64,000 nucleotides of DNA, from positions 310,001 to 374,000 of the forward strand of contig NZ_CP097320.1 of assembly GCF_023515995.1 (NCBI RefSeq), in the 5' to 3' direction. Shown one piece after another: positions 1 to 8,856 of this stretch. A program made the position numbers and the translations under genes. Source of the stretch: Candidatus Mycobacterium methanotrophicum. GTDB taxonomy: Bacteria; Actinomycetota; Actinomycetes; Mycobacteriales; Mycobacteriaceae. The notes beneath the pieces are model-generated. The model saw only the letters and a list, made by a program, of their open reading frames with translations. It did no database searches and had not been told where the DNA came from. How positions within the stretch are numbered: position 1 is the first letter of the stretch; every line of letters starts with the position of its first letter.

Positions 1-33
1 GGCCGGCCGCAGTTGTCGGGGTCGTGAGCGAAG

Positions 34-598
34 ATGACGGCCATGGGTAAGCGGCTGCGTCGGATCGGTGATCCGGTGATCGCGGCGGGCCCGGCTGGGG
101 TTCGGATCCGTACCCGGCTGCACCTCACCGGCGCCGAGGCGGACGCACTGGCCGCGGTCGATGAGTTTCTGGGTTCGGTGTATCGCACGGAGTTGTCGGG
201 TCGGGTCGGGTCGGGTCGGGCTGGGTCGCCTGGACCGTAAGCGGCACGGCGATGAGTGGGGCCAACGGGTTCGTGATCGCCGGGCGGTGCGTTACGACAT
301 CACCTTCGATCCACAGCGGGGCCGCTGGTATCTGGACGCCTCCTGGACCGCGACCCCCGAGCCGGTGCCCGACCTAGATACGCTGCGAACCGGGCAGGTC
401 CTTGGCGTGGACCTCAACGCTGATCATCTCGCCGCCTGGGTGCTGGATGCCTCCGGGAATCCGGTCGGGCAACCTGTCACCATCGCAGTGCACACCGCCG
501 GGTTGCGGGCATCGCAGCGTGACGGGCGGGTCCGCGCGACAAGCAGAACTCACTTCTGCTCACTAAACAGGAACGGTTGCATGGTTCGCCGCCGCTGA
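34..598 (+). pseudogene. TnpB-related IS200/IS605-type protein, frameshifted remnant
   Basis: The first frame (34-240) gives an N-terminal part with ADALAAVDEFLGSVYRTEL. A second frame from about 220 gives YDITFDPQRGRWYLDASW and GVDLNADHLAAWVLD, a pattern I associate with actinobacterial TnpB-related proteins. The two halves join across a run of five TCGGG units at 196-220, so slippage there is the likely cause of the frameshift. The protein ends in unrelated sequence at about 540, well short of a full TnpB, and no RuvC or zinc-ribbon C-terminus remains. Family assignment is by sequence impression only. Confidence 0.55.
196..220. repeat. TCGGG pentanucleotide x5
   Basis: Five perfect TCGGG units lie inside the TnpB-related remnant. 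A unit length not divisible by three means that gain or loss of one unit changes frame, which matches the frame switch seen here. Confidence 0.9.
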
Positions 599-1019
599 TC
601 GCTGACTTGCGCGATCTGGGGTGGGAGGTGTCGGAAAGACCGATGCGCCGCGGTGCCGCACCGGTTCCTGGTGGAGCTGTCGATCACCGACGAACGCGGT
701 TTCGTGCTGACCGATCGCTGGATGCGCAACCCCACCCACCCGGAGATCTTGGCGGTCGGTGACGCCGCGGCCCTGACCGTCCCCAAGCTCGGCAGTCTCG
801 GTCACCAGCAGGCCCAGATCGTGGCACGTCAGATCGCGATCGCCGTCGGGGCACTCGGCCATGGCGACACCGGCGCCGACTATCAACCCGAAATCCTCTG
901 CTTCGGCGACATCGGCGGCTTCCAGGGCTTTTACATCCACTCCAATACTTGGTACGGCGGGACGACCAGCGTGTTCAAGATCGGCCACGCGCCCTACGCG
1001 ATGAAGCTGGCCTTCAAAT
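599..1019 (+). pseudogene. FAD/NAD(P)-dependent oxidoreductase, C-terminal fragment (copy A)
   Basis: From about 660 the frame encodes FLVELSITDERGFVLTDRWM, then an FAD-binding GDAAALTVPKLGSLGHQQAQ segment and a C-terminal part ending GHAPYAMKLAFK. The E-x-x-A-V-G-D motif is typical of the second FAD-contact of NDH-2/SQR-like flavoproteins. The N-terminal Rossmann domain is missing and the 3' end stops dead at about 1019, where an antisense methyltransferase remnant begins. A close second copy lies at 13786-14173 and keeps its natural C-terminus. It is not the same subfamily as the intact SQR-like gene at 10401-11642. Confidence 0.65.
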
Positions 1020-1552
<533 letters not shown>

Positions 1553-1601
1553 TGGGTGAGGCGCGAACAGGACGGGCGGCGAGCGGAGGAGTCACCAGCT
1601 G

Positions 1602-3023
1602 ATGCGGCACTACTACTCGGCCGACGAGATCCGCGGCGCCGAAGCGCCCCTGCTCGCCGCCCTGTCCGACGGCGCGTTGATGCGGCGCGCCGCGTTCGGG
1701 CTGGCCACCGCGATCATCGGCGAGTTGACCGCCCGCACCGGCGGAGTGGCCGGTCGGCGGGTGTGCGCGGTCGTCGGCTCCGGCGACAACGGCGGTGACG
1801 CGCTGTGGGCGGCGACGTTCCTGCGCCGTCGCGGCGCCGCCGCCGACGCCGTGCTGCTCAATCCGGAGCGGGCCCACCGCAAGGGTTTGGCGGCGTTCAC
1901 CAAAGCCGGTGGGCGGATTGTGGACCGCGTTCGCGAGACGACCGATCTGGTCATCGACGGCGTAGTGGGCATCTCCGGCAGCGGCCCGTTACGGCCGGCG
2001 GCGGCGGAGGTGTTCGCCGCGCTCGACGCGGCCGCGATCCCGGTGGTGGCCGTCGACATCCCCAGCGGCATCGACGTCGCGACCGGGGCGATCACCGGTC
2101 CGGCGGTGCACGCCGCGCTGACGGTCACGTTCGGCGGCCTCAAACCGGTGCACGCGCTGGCCGACTGCGGGCGGGTCCGGCTGGTCGACATCGGCCTGTA
2201 CCTGCCCGACACCGACCTCCGCGGTTTCGAGGCCGCCGACGTGGCAGCGCGCTGGCGGGTGCCCGGCCCCCGCGACGACAAGTACACCCAGGGCGTCACC
2301 GGCGTCCTGGCGGGCTCGTCGGCGTATCCGGGGGCCGCGGTGCTGTGCACGGGCGCGGCGGTCGCGGCCACCTCCGGCATGGTCCGCTACGCCGGCAGCG
2401 CGCACAGCGAGGTGCTCGCGCATTGGCCCGAGGTGATCGCGTCGCCCACCCCGGCGGCGGCCGGGCGGGTGCAGGCCTGGGCCGTCGGACCCGGCCTTGG
2501 CACCGGGGAGGCCGGGGCCGCCGCGCTGTGGTTCGCGCTGGACACCGACCTGCCGGTGATCGTGGACGCCGACGCGCTGACCATCCTGGCCACCCACCCT
2601 GACATGGTCGTCTCCCGCGACGCGCCGACCGTGCTGACGCCACACGCCGGGGAGTTCGCCCGGCTGGCCGGCGGCCGGCCGGGCGACGACCGCGTCGGCG
2701 CCACCCGCAAGCTGGCCGATGCGTTCGACGCCACCGTGCTGCTCAAGGGCAACGTCACCGTGATCGCCGAACCCGGCGGGCCGGTGTACCTCAACCCGGC
2801 CGGCCAGTCCTGGGCGGCCACCGCCGGCTCGGGCGACGTGCTGTCCGGCATGATCGGCGCGCTGCTGGCCACCGGGCTGCCGGCCGGCGAGGCGGCGGCC
2901 GCGGCGGCGTTCGTGCATGCCCGGGCGGCGGCGCTGTCGGCCGGCGATCCCGGTCCCGGCGACGCGCCGACGTCGGCGTCGCGCATCCTCGGCCACATCC
3001 GAACCGCCCTGGCCGGCCTGTAA
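1602..3023 (+). CDS. nnr: Bifunctional NAD(P)H-hydrate epimerase / ADP-dependent dehydratase
   Basis: Repairs damaged NAD(P)HX: the N-terminal YjeF_N domain (about residues 1-215) epimerises the hydrate and the C-terminal ribokinase-like domain (about 225-473) dehydrates it using ADP. Visible motifs are GSGDNGGD near residue 64, the start of the dehydratase domain at KYTQGVTGVLAGS, and the nucleotide-site loop TAGSGDVLSG near residue 408. The length of 473 aa is normal for the fusion. The ATG at 1602 has a good Shine-Dalgarno (GGAGGAG) about 10 nt upstream. It is the only intact gene in the first 4 kb. It stands alone, between a decayed methyltransferase and an IS256 scar. Confidence 0.93.
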   Translation: MRHYYSADEIRGAEAPLLAALSDGALMRRAAFGLATAIIGELTARTGGVAGRRVCAVVGSGDNGGDALWAATFLRRRGAAADAVLLNPERAHRKGLAAFTKAGGRIVDRVRETTDLVIDGVVGISGSGPLRPAAAEVFAALDAAAIPVVAVDIPSGIDVATGAITGPAVHAALTVTFGGLKPVHALADCGRVRLVDIGLYLPDTDLRGFEAADVAARWRVPGPRDDKYTQGVTGVLAGSSAYPGAAVLCTGAAVAATSGMVRYAGSAHSEVLAHWPEVIASPTPAAAGRVQAWAVGPGLGTGEAGAAALWFALDTDLPVIVDADALTILATHPDMVVSRDAPTVLTPHAGEFARLAGGRPGDDRVGATRKLADAFDATVLLKGNVTVIAEPGGPVYLNPAGQSWAATAGSGDVLSGMIGALLATGLPAGEAAAAAAFVHARAAALSAGDPGPGDAPTSASRILGHIRTALAGL

Positions 3024-3130
3024 ACCGTTAGAAAGGACCCGCCGCGCCGAAACACCCGTCCGTGCCCGCGCACCCGATCGCCCCCGTCCCGGCGCGCGGT
3101 TGCCCACGACAGCATCACCGATGAAGGCAA

Positions 3131-3184
3131 GGGTCGTGTCCCTCCGGCGGTGTAAATGGATTCGGACGTAGGTTCCCTCGAAGA
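3131..3184 (+). repeat. IS256-like terminal/leader sequence, copy A
   Basis: About 50 bp (GGGTCGTGTCCCTCC, then GGCGGTGTAAA, then TTCGGACGTAGGTTCCCTCG) recurs almost identically in inverted orientation at 12048-12101. This copy leads straight into the end of an IS256-type transposase, so the shared sequence is probably an insertion-sequence end plus transposase leader. Confidence 0.6.
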
Positions 3185-3185
3185 G

Positions 3186-3482
3186 CAGGAAAGTCTGACG
3201 CATTCGAACTTCGTCGAGCGCAGCTTCGGCGAGACGCGTCGTCGGATCAAGGTGATCGGCCGGCTGCCCGGCGAGCACTCCTGCGTCTCCTTGGTCTGGG
3301 CAGTGCTTGACCGGGCCTCGGCGGGTTGGCGCGGGTTCACCATGACCCCGGCCGGGCTGTGGTTGCTGGCCGACCCATGCCGCACACTGCACGACCAGCC
3401 AACCCAACTGCCACAAAGGAATTCGGAAACTCTCACCGAAATCGGCGCGGCAACGACCGAGCTTGTCGGCGCCACCGCATAG
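3186..3482 (+). pseudogene. IS256-family transposase, C-terminal remnant
   Basis: The frame encodes FVERSFGETRRRIKVIGRLP, then SLVWAVLDRASAGWRGFTMT, the conserved C-terminal block of mutator-type (IS256) transposases. All of the DDE core is gone: the leader at 3131-3184 is joined directly to the last ~100 residues. The element is therefore internally deleted. The frame stops at 3482, and decayed TauE sequence begins about 30 bp later. Confidence 0.8.
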
Positions 3483-3514
3483 AAGCATGAACGCACGCCA
3501 GCGCCCCAGATGTG

Positions 3515-4130
3515 AGCCGCAGTGAGCACTGTACGTCTGCGACGACGACGCCCTCGCTTGTGATGGTGGGATCCACCGCACTGGTCGGGATGGTGGGGTA
3601 CCTGCGTGCCGGTTCGGTGCAGCTCGTCTCCGGGCTGACCCTCAGGCTGGTCGGCACCGGCGGCAACTTGCTCGGTTCCCTGCTCAGCCGGATGGTTCCC
3701 AACCATGTGCTGCTGCTTGCATTTTCGGCGCTGATCCTGGCGGCCGCGTGGCGCATGTATAAGCGACACACCGAAACACCCTGCCACGCAAAGCAGTTGG
3801 TCCAGGCCATGTCCGGGGATGGCCGGGACCAACCGGCCACCGGCGCCACGAGCACCAGTTCAGCGTCGACGGCTTCTGCGCGCCCGGATACCACGTCGCG
3901 GGCGAAGGTGGCCGTCAGTGGCGGACGGTGGCCGCGATGGCCTGGCGGGTGGTGATCGCCGGTAGCGTCGTGGGCTTTCTCACCGGCTGCTTCGGGGTGG
4001 GCGGCGGCTTTGTGATCGTGCCGGCACTGGTCCTGACGCTCGACTACGAGATGCCCGTCGCAGTGGGAACCTGACTGCTGGTGATCGCAATCAGCTCGGC
4101 GGAAGGACTCGTGTTCCGTCTGGTGTCTGT
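3515..4130 (+). pseudogene. TauE/SafE-type membrane protein, copy A (decayed)
   Basis: Encodes fragments matching the better-preserved copy at 12557-13446: TALVGMVGYLRAG, NHVLLLAFSALILAAAW, then in another frame VVGFLTGCFGVGGGFVIVPA. The N-terminus is missing, there is a frameshift near 3940 and a stop (TGA) at 4072. The sequence breaks off at about 4130 after SSAEGLVFRL, where it meets the 3' end of hypC on the opposite strand. TauE/SafE proteins are multi-pass exporters of sulfite or organosulfonates. This copy cannot work. Confidence 0.8.
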
Positions 4131-4355
4131 GCGCCCAGACCCGGTGAGGAAGTCCAGTGTCGCCTTCGCCTCAGCCTCATCGATCTTGGACAGCGCGAAC
4201 CCGAGGTGGATCAGCACCCAATCACCCGGCGTCAGCGTCCGCGGTTCGAGCAGGCCGATGTTGATGGCGCGTCGAACGCCATTCACCTCGGCCTCGGCAA
4301 ACTCGGGGAGATCTGCGTTCAATTCAACGATTTCCCCGGGGACCCCGAGGCACAT
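4044..4355 (-). CDS. hypC: HypC/HupF-type [NiFe]-hydrogenase assembly chaperone
   Basis: Small chaperone that carries the Fe(CN)2CO unit with HypD and docks on the hydrogenase large subunit. The N-terminal MCLGVPG with Cys2 is the diagnostic, essential motif. PGDWVLIHLGFALSKIDEAE is the usual OB-fold second half. I start at ATG 4355 so that Cys becomes residue 2. The first ~75 residues match HypC. The last ~28 are read from antisense TauE debris, so the native stop codon seems lost. It is divergent from the hydrogenase operon, with a 279-bp gap. hypA, B, D, E and F are not in the window. Confidence 0.88.
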   Translation of the reverse strand: MCLGVPGEIVELNADLPEFAEAEVNGVRRAINIGLLEPRTLTPGDWVLIHLGFALSKIDEAEAKATLDFLTGSGRTDTRRNTSPSAELIAITSSQVPTATGIS

Positions 4356-4634
4356 GTCGCACCCCCTCACCGGAATGACCTCGATGGTACGAGCGCATCG
4401 CGCACGACGAAATAGGGCCGAAGGTCATATCATCAGAGGCAATGTGGCCCAGGACACAACAATTCGCTGCGTGCGACCATTCAACCGACTCGCCGAAAGG
4501 TCTAAACCGAAGTTACTGCGGTCTAAACGCAGACCCCAGAAGGAGTTCACCGTGACGGGCAGCGACAGGTCGCAAGCGACGGTGGCCGGGGGAGATCCGT
4601 AGCTCGCTGTAATCACTTGATATAAGGGTGTGAC
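4356..4634 (+). promoter_or_regulatory. Divergent hypC/hydrogenase control region
   Basis: The gap holds two direct repeats GGTCTAAAC at 4499-4507 and 4520-4528, exactly 21 bp apart. The second is also part of a perfect inverted repeat (GGTCT, 6-nt spacer, AGACC) at 4520-4535. Further upstream, AGGGCCGAAGGTCAT at 4414-4428 loosely resembles a DosR box. The stretch is richer in AT than its surroundings. It likely holds both divergent promoters and an activator site. No regulator gene is adjacent. Confidence 0.55.
4552..4602 (+). CDS. Possible 16-residue leader peptide upstream of the hydrogenase
   Basis: A GTG at 4552 follows a strong Shine-Dalgarno (AAGGAG at 4540-4545, 6-nt spacer) and opens a 16-codon frame ending TAG at 4602, 32 bp before the small-subunit start. 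The peptide has no recognisable domain. The Shine-Dalgarno is stronger than that of the next gene, so translation here could couple to or regulate the operon. It may also be chance. Confidence 0.3.
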   Translation: MTGSDRSQATVAGGDP

Positions 4635-5891
4635 ATGTCGACAGATCGGCGCAGTTTGTTCTCATCGCTGCTGAGCCCGACGCCATCGAAGTCCGACAAC
4701 GTCGACCTTGCGTTGCTGCGCAGGTGCGAACGGCGCCTCGACGAGCTGGAGAGCATGACGCCGTTGAGCGGCCTCGACCTGAAGAACCTGCTGGCCGCCA
4801 ACGGGGTCAGCCGCCGTGCGTTCCTCGGCTGGACCTCGGCGGCAACAGCATTGCTGATGCTGCATCCATGGTTCGAGCCGCTGGTCGCGAGGGCGGCTGA
4901 AGTGATGAACCGCGTCCCGGTGATCTGGTTCGAGGGACAGGACTGCGCCGGCAACTCGGAGGCGTTCCTGCACGCCAACGGCCCCACCATCGACGAGTTG
5001 CTGTTCAATGTGATCTCGCTGGAATACCACGAGACGCTGATGGCGGCCGCGGGGTTCCAGGCCGAGGAGCGCCTGCAGCAAGCCACCAAGGACAACCACG
5101 GCAAGTATCTGCTCGTCATCGAGGGCTCCATCCCGCGCGGCCTGAACGGCGCGTACGCGACGATCGGTCCGAACGCCACCCCGTTCATCGAGACGGTCAC
5201 CGAACTCGCCCCGGGCGCGGCGGCGGTGATCGCGGTCGGCAACTGCGCCAACTTCGGCGGGCTGCCGGCGGCCCATCCGAACCCCACCCACGCCGTTGGC
5301 GTCTCAGACGTCGTCAAGGGCACGCCGATCGTCAACATCGGATCCTGTCCCATCAACCCGGTCAACTTCAACGGGACATTGCTGCACTACACCCTCACCG
5401 GCCAACTCCCCGCGCTCGACTCGCTGTTACGGCCGAAGTTCGCGTTCGGCTACCGCATCCACGACAACTGCGAGCGGCGCGCCCATTTCGACGCGGGCGA
5501 GTACGTGCAGCAGTGGGGCGACGACGCCGCGCGCAACAACTTCTGCCTGTACAAGATGGGCTGCAAGGGGCCGATGGCTTTCAACAACTGCTCTATCGTC
5601 CGCTACAACGAGGGCACCAACTGGCCCGTCGGCGCCGGACACGGCTGCATCGCCTGCGCCGCACCGAACTTCTGGGATCGCTACGCCACCGAACGGCCGA
5701 TGGCCGAGGCCAACATCCGGGCGCCTGGGTTGTTCGGCGGCGGCGTCGAGAGCGGTATCGACAAGTTCGGCGTCGGACTACTCAGCGTGGCCGGCGCCGG
5801 CATCGCCGTCCACGCCGCGCTCACCGCGACAGCGCGGCGCCGCGACAGACACGGCAAGACCCCAGAGCCCGAACTCGCCGAGGAGACCTGA
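4635..5891 (+). CDS. hyaA: [NiFe]-hydrogenase small subunit, Tat-exported, membrane-anchored
   Basis: Electron-transfer subunit of a group 1-type uptake hydrogenase, 418 aa. A twin-arginine signal (SRRAFLGW, Arg60-Arg61) follows an unusually long 58-residue N-terminus. The mature domain shows the remaining cluster ligands: Cys103, Cys203 and Cys238 (proximal), His276/Cys279/Cys304/Cys310 (distal) and Cys319/Cys338/Cys341 (medial). A C-terminal hydrophobic helix near residues 375-400 anchors it in the membrane. Oddity: the first motif reads EGQDCAGNSEAF, with Asn106 where the second proximal Cys of CxxC normally sits. The ATG at 4635 follows AAGGG. The gene is the first of an operon with the large subunit directly downstream. 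Confidence 0.93.
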   Translation: MSTDRRSLFSSLLSPTPSKSDNVDLALLRRCERRLDELESMTPLSGLDLKNLLAANGVSRRAFLGWTSAATALLMLHPWFEPLVARAAEVMNRVPVIWFEGQDCAGNSEAFLHANGPTIDELLFNVISLEYHETLMAAAGFQAEERLQQATKDNHGKYLLVIEGSIPRGLNGAYATIGPNATPFIETVTELAPGAAAVIAVGNCANFGGLPAAHPNPTHAVGVSDVVKGTPIVNIGSCPINPVNFNGTLLHYTLTGQLPALDSLLRPKFAFGYRIHDNCERRAHFDAGEYVQQWGDDAARNNFCLYKMGCKGPMAFNNCSIVRYNEGTNWPVGAGHGCIACAAPNFWDRYATERPMAEANIRAPGLFGGGVESGIDKFGVGLLSVAGAGIAVHAALTATARRRDRHGKTPEPELAEET

Positions 5892-5892
5892 C

Positions 5893-7614
5893 ATCACGAC
5901 TCAGCACATCGTCGTCGACCCGATCACCCGCATCGAGGGCCACCTGCGGATCGAGGCCGTCCTGGACGACAACAACACCATCACCGACGCCTACTCCGCC
6001 GGAACCATGTTCCGCGGCGTCGAGCTGATCCTGAACGGACGCGACCCGCGCGACGCCGGCATGCTCACCCAGCGGATCTGCGGGGTGTGCACCGGGGTGC
6101 ACTACCAGGCCAGCATTCGCGCCGTGGAGAACGCATTCGGCGTGACCGTGCCGAAGAACGCGCGCCTAGTGCGCAACCTGTTGCAGGGCAGCATCCTTCT
6201 GCGGGATCACGTGGTGCACTTCTACCAGCTCCACGCCCTCGACTGGGTCGACCTGCTCTCCGCGCTGCAGGCGGACCCGAAGAAGGCGGCCGACGTGGCC
6301 CGCGAGTACAGCAACGACCCGTGGAACTCCGGCGAGTCGCTGTACCGGGCCGTCCAGGCCAAGCTCGCCAACTTCGCCAAGGCGGGCAGCCTGGGCATTT
6401 TCGGCAACGCGTACTGGGGCAACCCCGCATACTTGTTGTCACCTGAGGAGAACCTGGTCGCCGTGTCCCACTACCTGGACGCGCTCACCGTGCAACGCAA
6501 CACGGGCAAGATGGCGGCGATTTTCGGCGCGAAGGACCCGCACTCGCAGTCGACCGTGGTCGGCGGGGTGACCTGCGTGCAGGACATCGAGAACCCGGAG
6601 CGCCTCGGGTTGTTCGGCTCGCTGCTGGCCGAGACCTCCCGATTTGTCGAGACGGCCTACCTACCGGATGTGCTGATGGTGGGCAAGGCCTACTCGCAGG
6701 AGGCCCTCGCGGGGGTCGGCGCCGGGCTGCGCTCCTACCTTGCCTACGGCGGCTACGAGTTGGACGACACCCCGCTATATGGGGCGAAGACGTTGTTCCC
6801 CAAGGGACTCGTGCTCGGCGGCGACCTGTCCACGGTGCATCCGTTCGATCAGGCCAAGGTCGCCGAGGACGTGACGCACTCCTGGTATCAGGGCAACGCG
6901 ACGTTGCATCCCTACAAAGGCGTCACCGAGCCGCACTACACCGGCCTGAACCGAAACAACGGCGTCGCCTATCTGAAAACGGACGAGAAGTACAGCTGGC
7001 TGAAGTCTCCCGTCTACGACGACAACCGGGTGGAGGTCGGGCCACTGGCCCGGATGATCGTCGGCTACGCATCCGGCGACACCAACATCCGCAGCAATGT
7101 GGACGCCGTGCTGGCGGCGGCCGGCTTCCCGATCAACGTGCTGTTCTCAACGGTGGGTAGGACGGCGGCCCGGATGATCGAGACGCGAATCGTCGCCGAG
7201 GCGATGAAAGGGTGGCTCGCCGAACTGCAGGAAAACGTCGCAGGAGGGGATGTGGCGACGTGGACACCGTTCGACTTCCGGCAGGTGTCGGCGGACGCGC
7301 AAGGCTACGGCCTGTGGGAGGCAAACCGTGGGTCGCTGGGCCACTGGGTCCGGATCAAGGACGGGAAGATCGTCAACTACCAGGCGGTGGTCCCCACCAC
7401 CTGGAACGCGTCGCCACGCGACGGCAAGGGCCGGGTGGGCGCCTATGAATCGGCGCTGAAGGGGGTCCGGCTGGACAAGCCCGACCAGCCGCTGGAGATC
7501 CTGCGGACCGTGCACAGCTTCGATCCGTGCCTGGCCTGTGCGGTGCATGTCGTCGACGCGCGCGGACGGGAGATCGGCACATACCAGGTGCAGCCGTCCG
7601 GAGGAGGCCGGTGA
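5893..7614 (+). CDS. hyaB: [NiFe]-hydrogenase large (catalytic) subunit with ATC at the start position
   Basis: Binds the NiFe(CN)2CO centre; about 573 aa. The N-terminal ligand pair is RICGVCTGVH (Cys63, Cys66) and the C-terminal pair is DPCLACAVH (Cys546, Cys549). The protease should cut after His552 and release a 21-residue tail. The protein clearly begins TTQHIVVDPITRIEGH, but no ATG, GTG or TTG is in frame there. The codon before Thr is ATC at 5893, with GAGGAG at 5880-5885 spaced 7 nt, so either AUC initiates or the start codon is mutated. The next in-frame ATG (6007) lies past essential sequence. One base separates it from the stop of the small subunit. Confidence 0.92.
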   Translation: MTTQHIVVDPITRIEGHLRIEAVLDDNNTITDAYSAGTMFRGVELILNGRDPRDAGMLTQRICGVCTGVHYQASIRAVENAFGVTVPKNARLVRNLLQGSILLRDHVVHFYQLHALDWVDLLSALQADPKKAADVAREYSNDPWNSGESLYRAVQAKLANFAKAGSLGIFGNAYWGNPAYLLSPEENLVAVSHYLDALTVQRNTGKMAAIFGAKDPHSQSTVVGGVTCVQDIENPERLGLFGSLLAETSRFVETAYLPDVLMVGKAYSQEALAGVGAGLRSYLAYGGYELDDTPLYGAKTLFPKGLVLGGDLSTVHPFDQAKVAEDVTHSWYQGNATLHPYKGVTEPHYTGLNRNNGVAYLKTDEKYSWLKSPVYDDNRVEVGPLARMIVGYASGDTNIRSNVDAVLAAAGFPINVLFSTVGRTAARMIETRIVAEAMKGWLAELQENVAGGDVATWTPFDFRQVSADAQGYGLWEANRGSLGHWVRIKDGKIVNYQAVVPTTWNASPRDGKGRVGAYESALKGVRLDKPDQPLEILRTVHSFDPCLACAVHVVDARGREIGTYQVQPSGGGR

Positions 7615-8330
7615 TGTCCGTGATCTCTGCTCCCCGAGCGCCTGCGCCTGCGCGGGTCTACCGGATGGGCGTTTGGCGGCGGACCATCCACTGGGCCAAC
7701 GCGCTGTCCATCGTGGTGGCCGCGGTGACGGGGCTCTACATCGCCAACCCCTTCTACGCCGCGAGCTACCCGTACGTCATGGCATGGAACCGCACCGTCC
7801 ACCTGACCGCGGCGACGGTGCTCGACGTCAGCGTGATCGTCATCGCCTACCTGTACCTGTTCAGCCGGGAAGATCCTGTCGTGCGCCGGGAACTGCGCCC
7901 CACCCGGTCCAACCTGCTACGGCTCCAGGAGGCGTTCCTCAACGTCGTCACGATGAACCGGCGCAAGCGCTTCGACTCCAGCCGCCCTGACCCGTTCAAC
8001 GCGCTGCTGTTCACCCTCTTGCACGTGATGGTCGTGTTCCAGATGGTGACCGGCTTGCAGCTCTACGTCGCCGGCATGGAAAGCGGCATCAGTTCGGTCG
8101 GCGCCTGGTGGCCCTGGCTCATGCACGTCTCCACCGATTGGACCCAACCCGTGTTCGGCGGCCTCGGCGGCGTGCGGGTGGCCCACCACATCATGATGTA
8201 CCCGATCATCGCCTGGGCGATGTTGCACATCTACTACGAGGTGTGGCGAACCGTGATGTGGAAGGAAGGCGACATCGCCATCGCGTTCGGAGGCTACAAG
8301 GACGCCGATGCCTATGCCGAACCGGAGTGA
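7614..8330 (+). CDS. hyaC: Hydrogenase b-type cytochrome subunit
   Basis: Membrane cytochrome b that takes electrons from the small subunit to the quinone pool; 238 aa, normal for HyaC/HupC. Four hydrophobic segments are visible: NALSIVVAAVTGLYI, TVLDVSVIVIAYLYLF, ALLFTLLHVMVVFQMVTG and IMMYPIIAWAMLHIYY. Histidines well placed for heme are in TIHWANAL, LLHVMVV and VAHHIMMY. The ATG overlaps the large-subunit stop (TGATG), indicating coupling. An in-frame GTG directly precedes it and could also be used. Its presence shows this is a respiratory uptake enzyme and not a soluble one. Confidence 0.92.
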   Translation: MSVISAPRAPAPARVYRMGVWRRTIHWANALSIVVAAVTGLYIANPFYAASYPYVMAWNRTVHLTAATVLDVSVIVIAYLYLFSREDPVVRRELRPTRSNLLRLQEAFLNVVTMNRRKRFDSSRPDPFNALLFTLLHVMVVFQMVTGLQLYVAGMESGISSVGAWWPWLMHVSTDWTQPVFGGLGGVRVAHHIMMYPIIAWAMLHIYYEVWRTVMWKEGDIAIAFGGYKDADAYAEPE

Positions 8331-8856
8331 GCTCGCCGTCCTGGGGATGGGCAACATCCTCTACCGCGACGAGGGCGTCGGCGTCTACGCCGTCCATCAT
8401 CTGCGGGCGGCTTACCGATTCCGTCCGGCCATCGAGCTGGTGGATGGCGCGATGCTCGGCTTCGCCCTGACGGACTACTTCCGCGCCGGCGCCCAGTTGT
8501 TGGTGTTGGATGCCCTGCTCGCTGACGATCAGCCCGGCGCCGTCTACCGGCTTCCAGCTGAGGAACTGTTGCGGCTCGGCCCGGGTGCCCAACCCATGGC
8601 CCACGAAGTGGATCCGGTGCAGCAGCTCAAGCTTGCGAAAGCGCTCGGCGACCCCCTCGACCTCGCGCTCATCGGCGTCGTTCCCGCCGACACCAGCGGA
8701 TTCGAGGTGGGTCTGACCCCGCAGCTGCGTTCGGCGTTTCCCGCGTTCATCGAGGCTGTGCTCGCCGAATTGCGGCAGCGGGGCATCCACGCCGACCGCG
8801 TCCGGTCCGTCTCGCTGGACGAGGTCGTCGGCGGTCTGGTCGAGGGAGCGCGATGA
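8308..8856 (+). CDS. hyaD: Hydrogenase maturation endopeptidase
   Basis: HyaD/HupD-type protease that removes the large-subunit C-terminal tail once nickel is in. The N-terminal GMGNILYRDEGVGVYAV carries the nickel-sensing Glu, LVLDALLADDQPG the second Asp, and PMAHEVD the conserved His. Length is 182 aa, normal for the family. It overlaps the cytochrome gene by 23 bp and the next gene by 4 bp (ATGA), so it is clearly in the operon. Only one protease is present, matching the single large subunit. Confidence 0.92.
   Translation: MPMPNRSELAVLGMGNILYRDEGVGVYAVHHLRAAYRFRPAIELVDGAMLGFALTDYFRAGAQLLVLDALLADDQPGAVYRLPAEELLRLGPGAQPMAHEVDPVQQLKLAKALGDPLDLALIGVVPADTSGFEVGLTPQLRSAFPAFIEAVLAELRQRGIHADRVRSVSLDEVVGGLVEGAR

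Noticed and set aside
1989..3832. Long minus-strand open frames opposite nnr
   Set aside because: Antisense shadows of a high-GC gene with the usual Arg/Gly/Pro-rich composition.
4414..4428. DosR box upstream of the hydrogenase
   Set aside because: Only the middle of the motif fits. Kept as a remark in the control-region entry, not as a separate claim.
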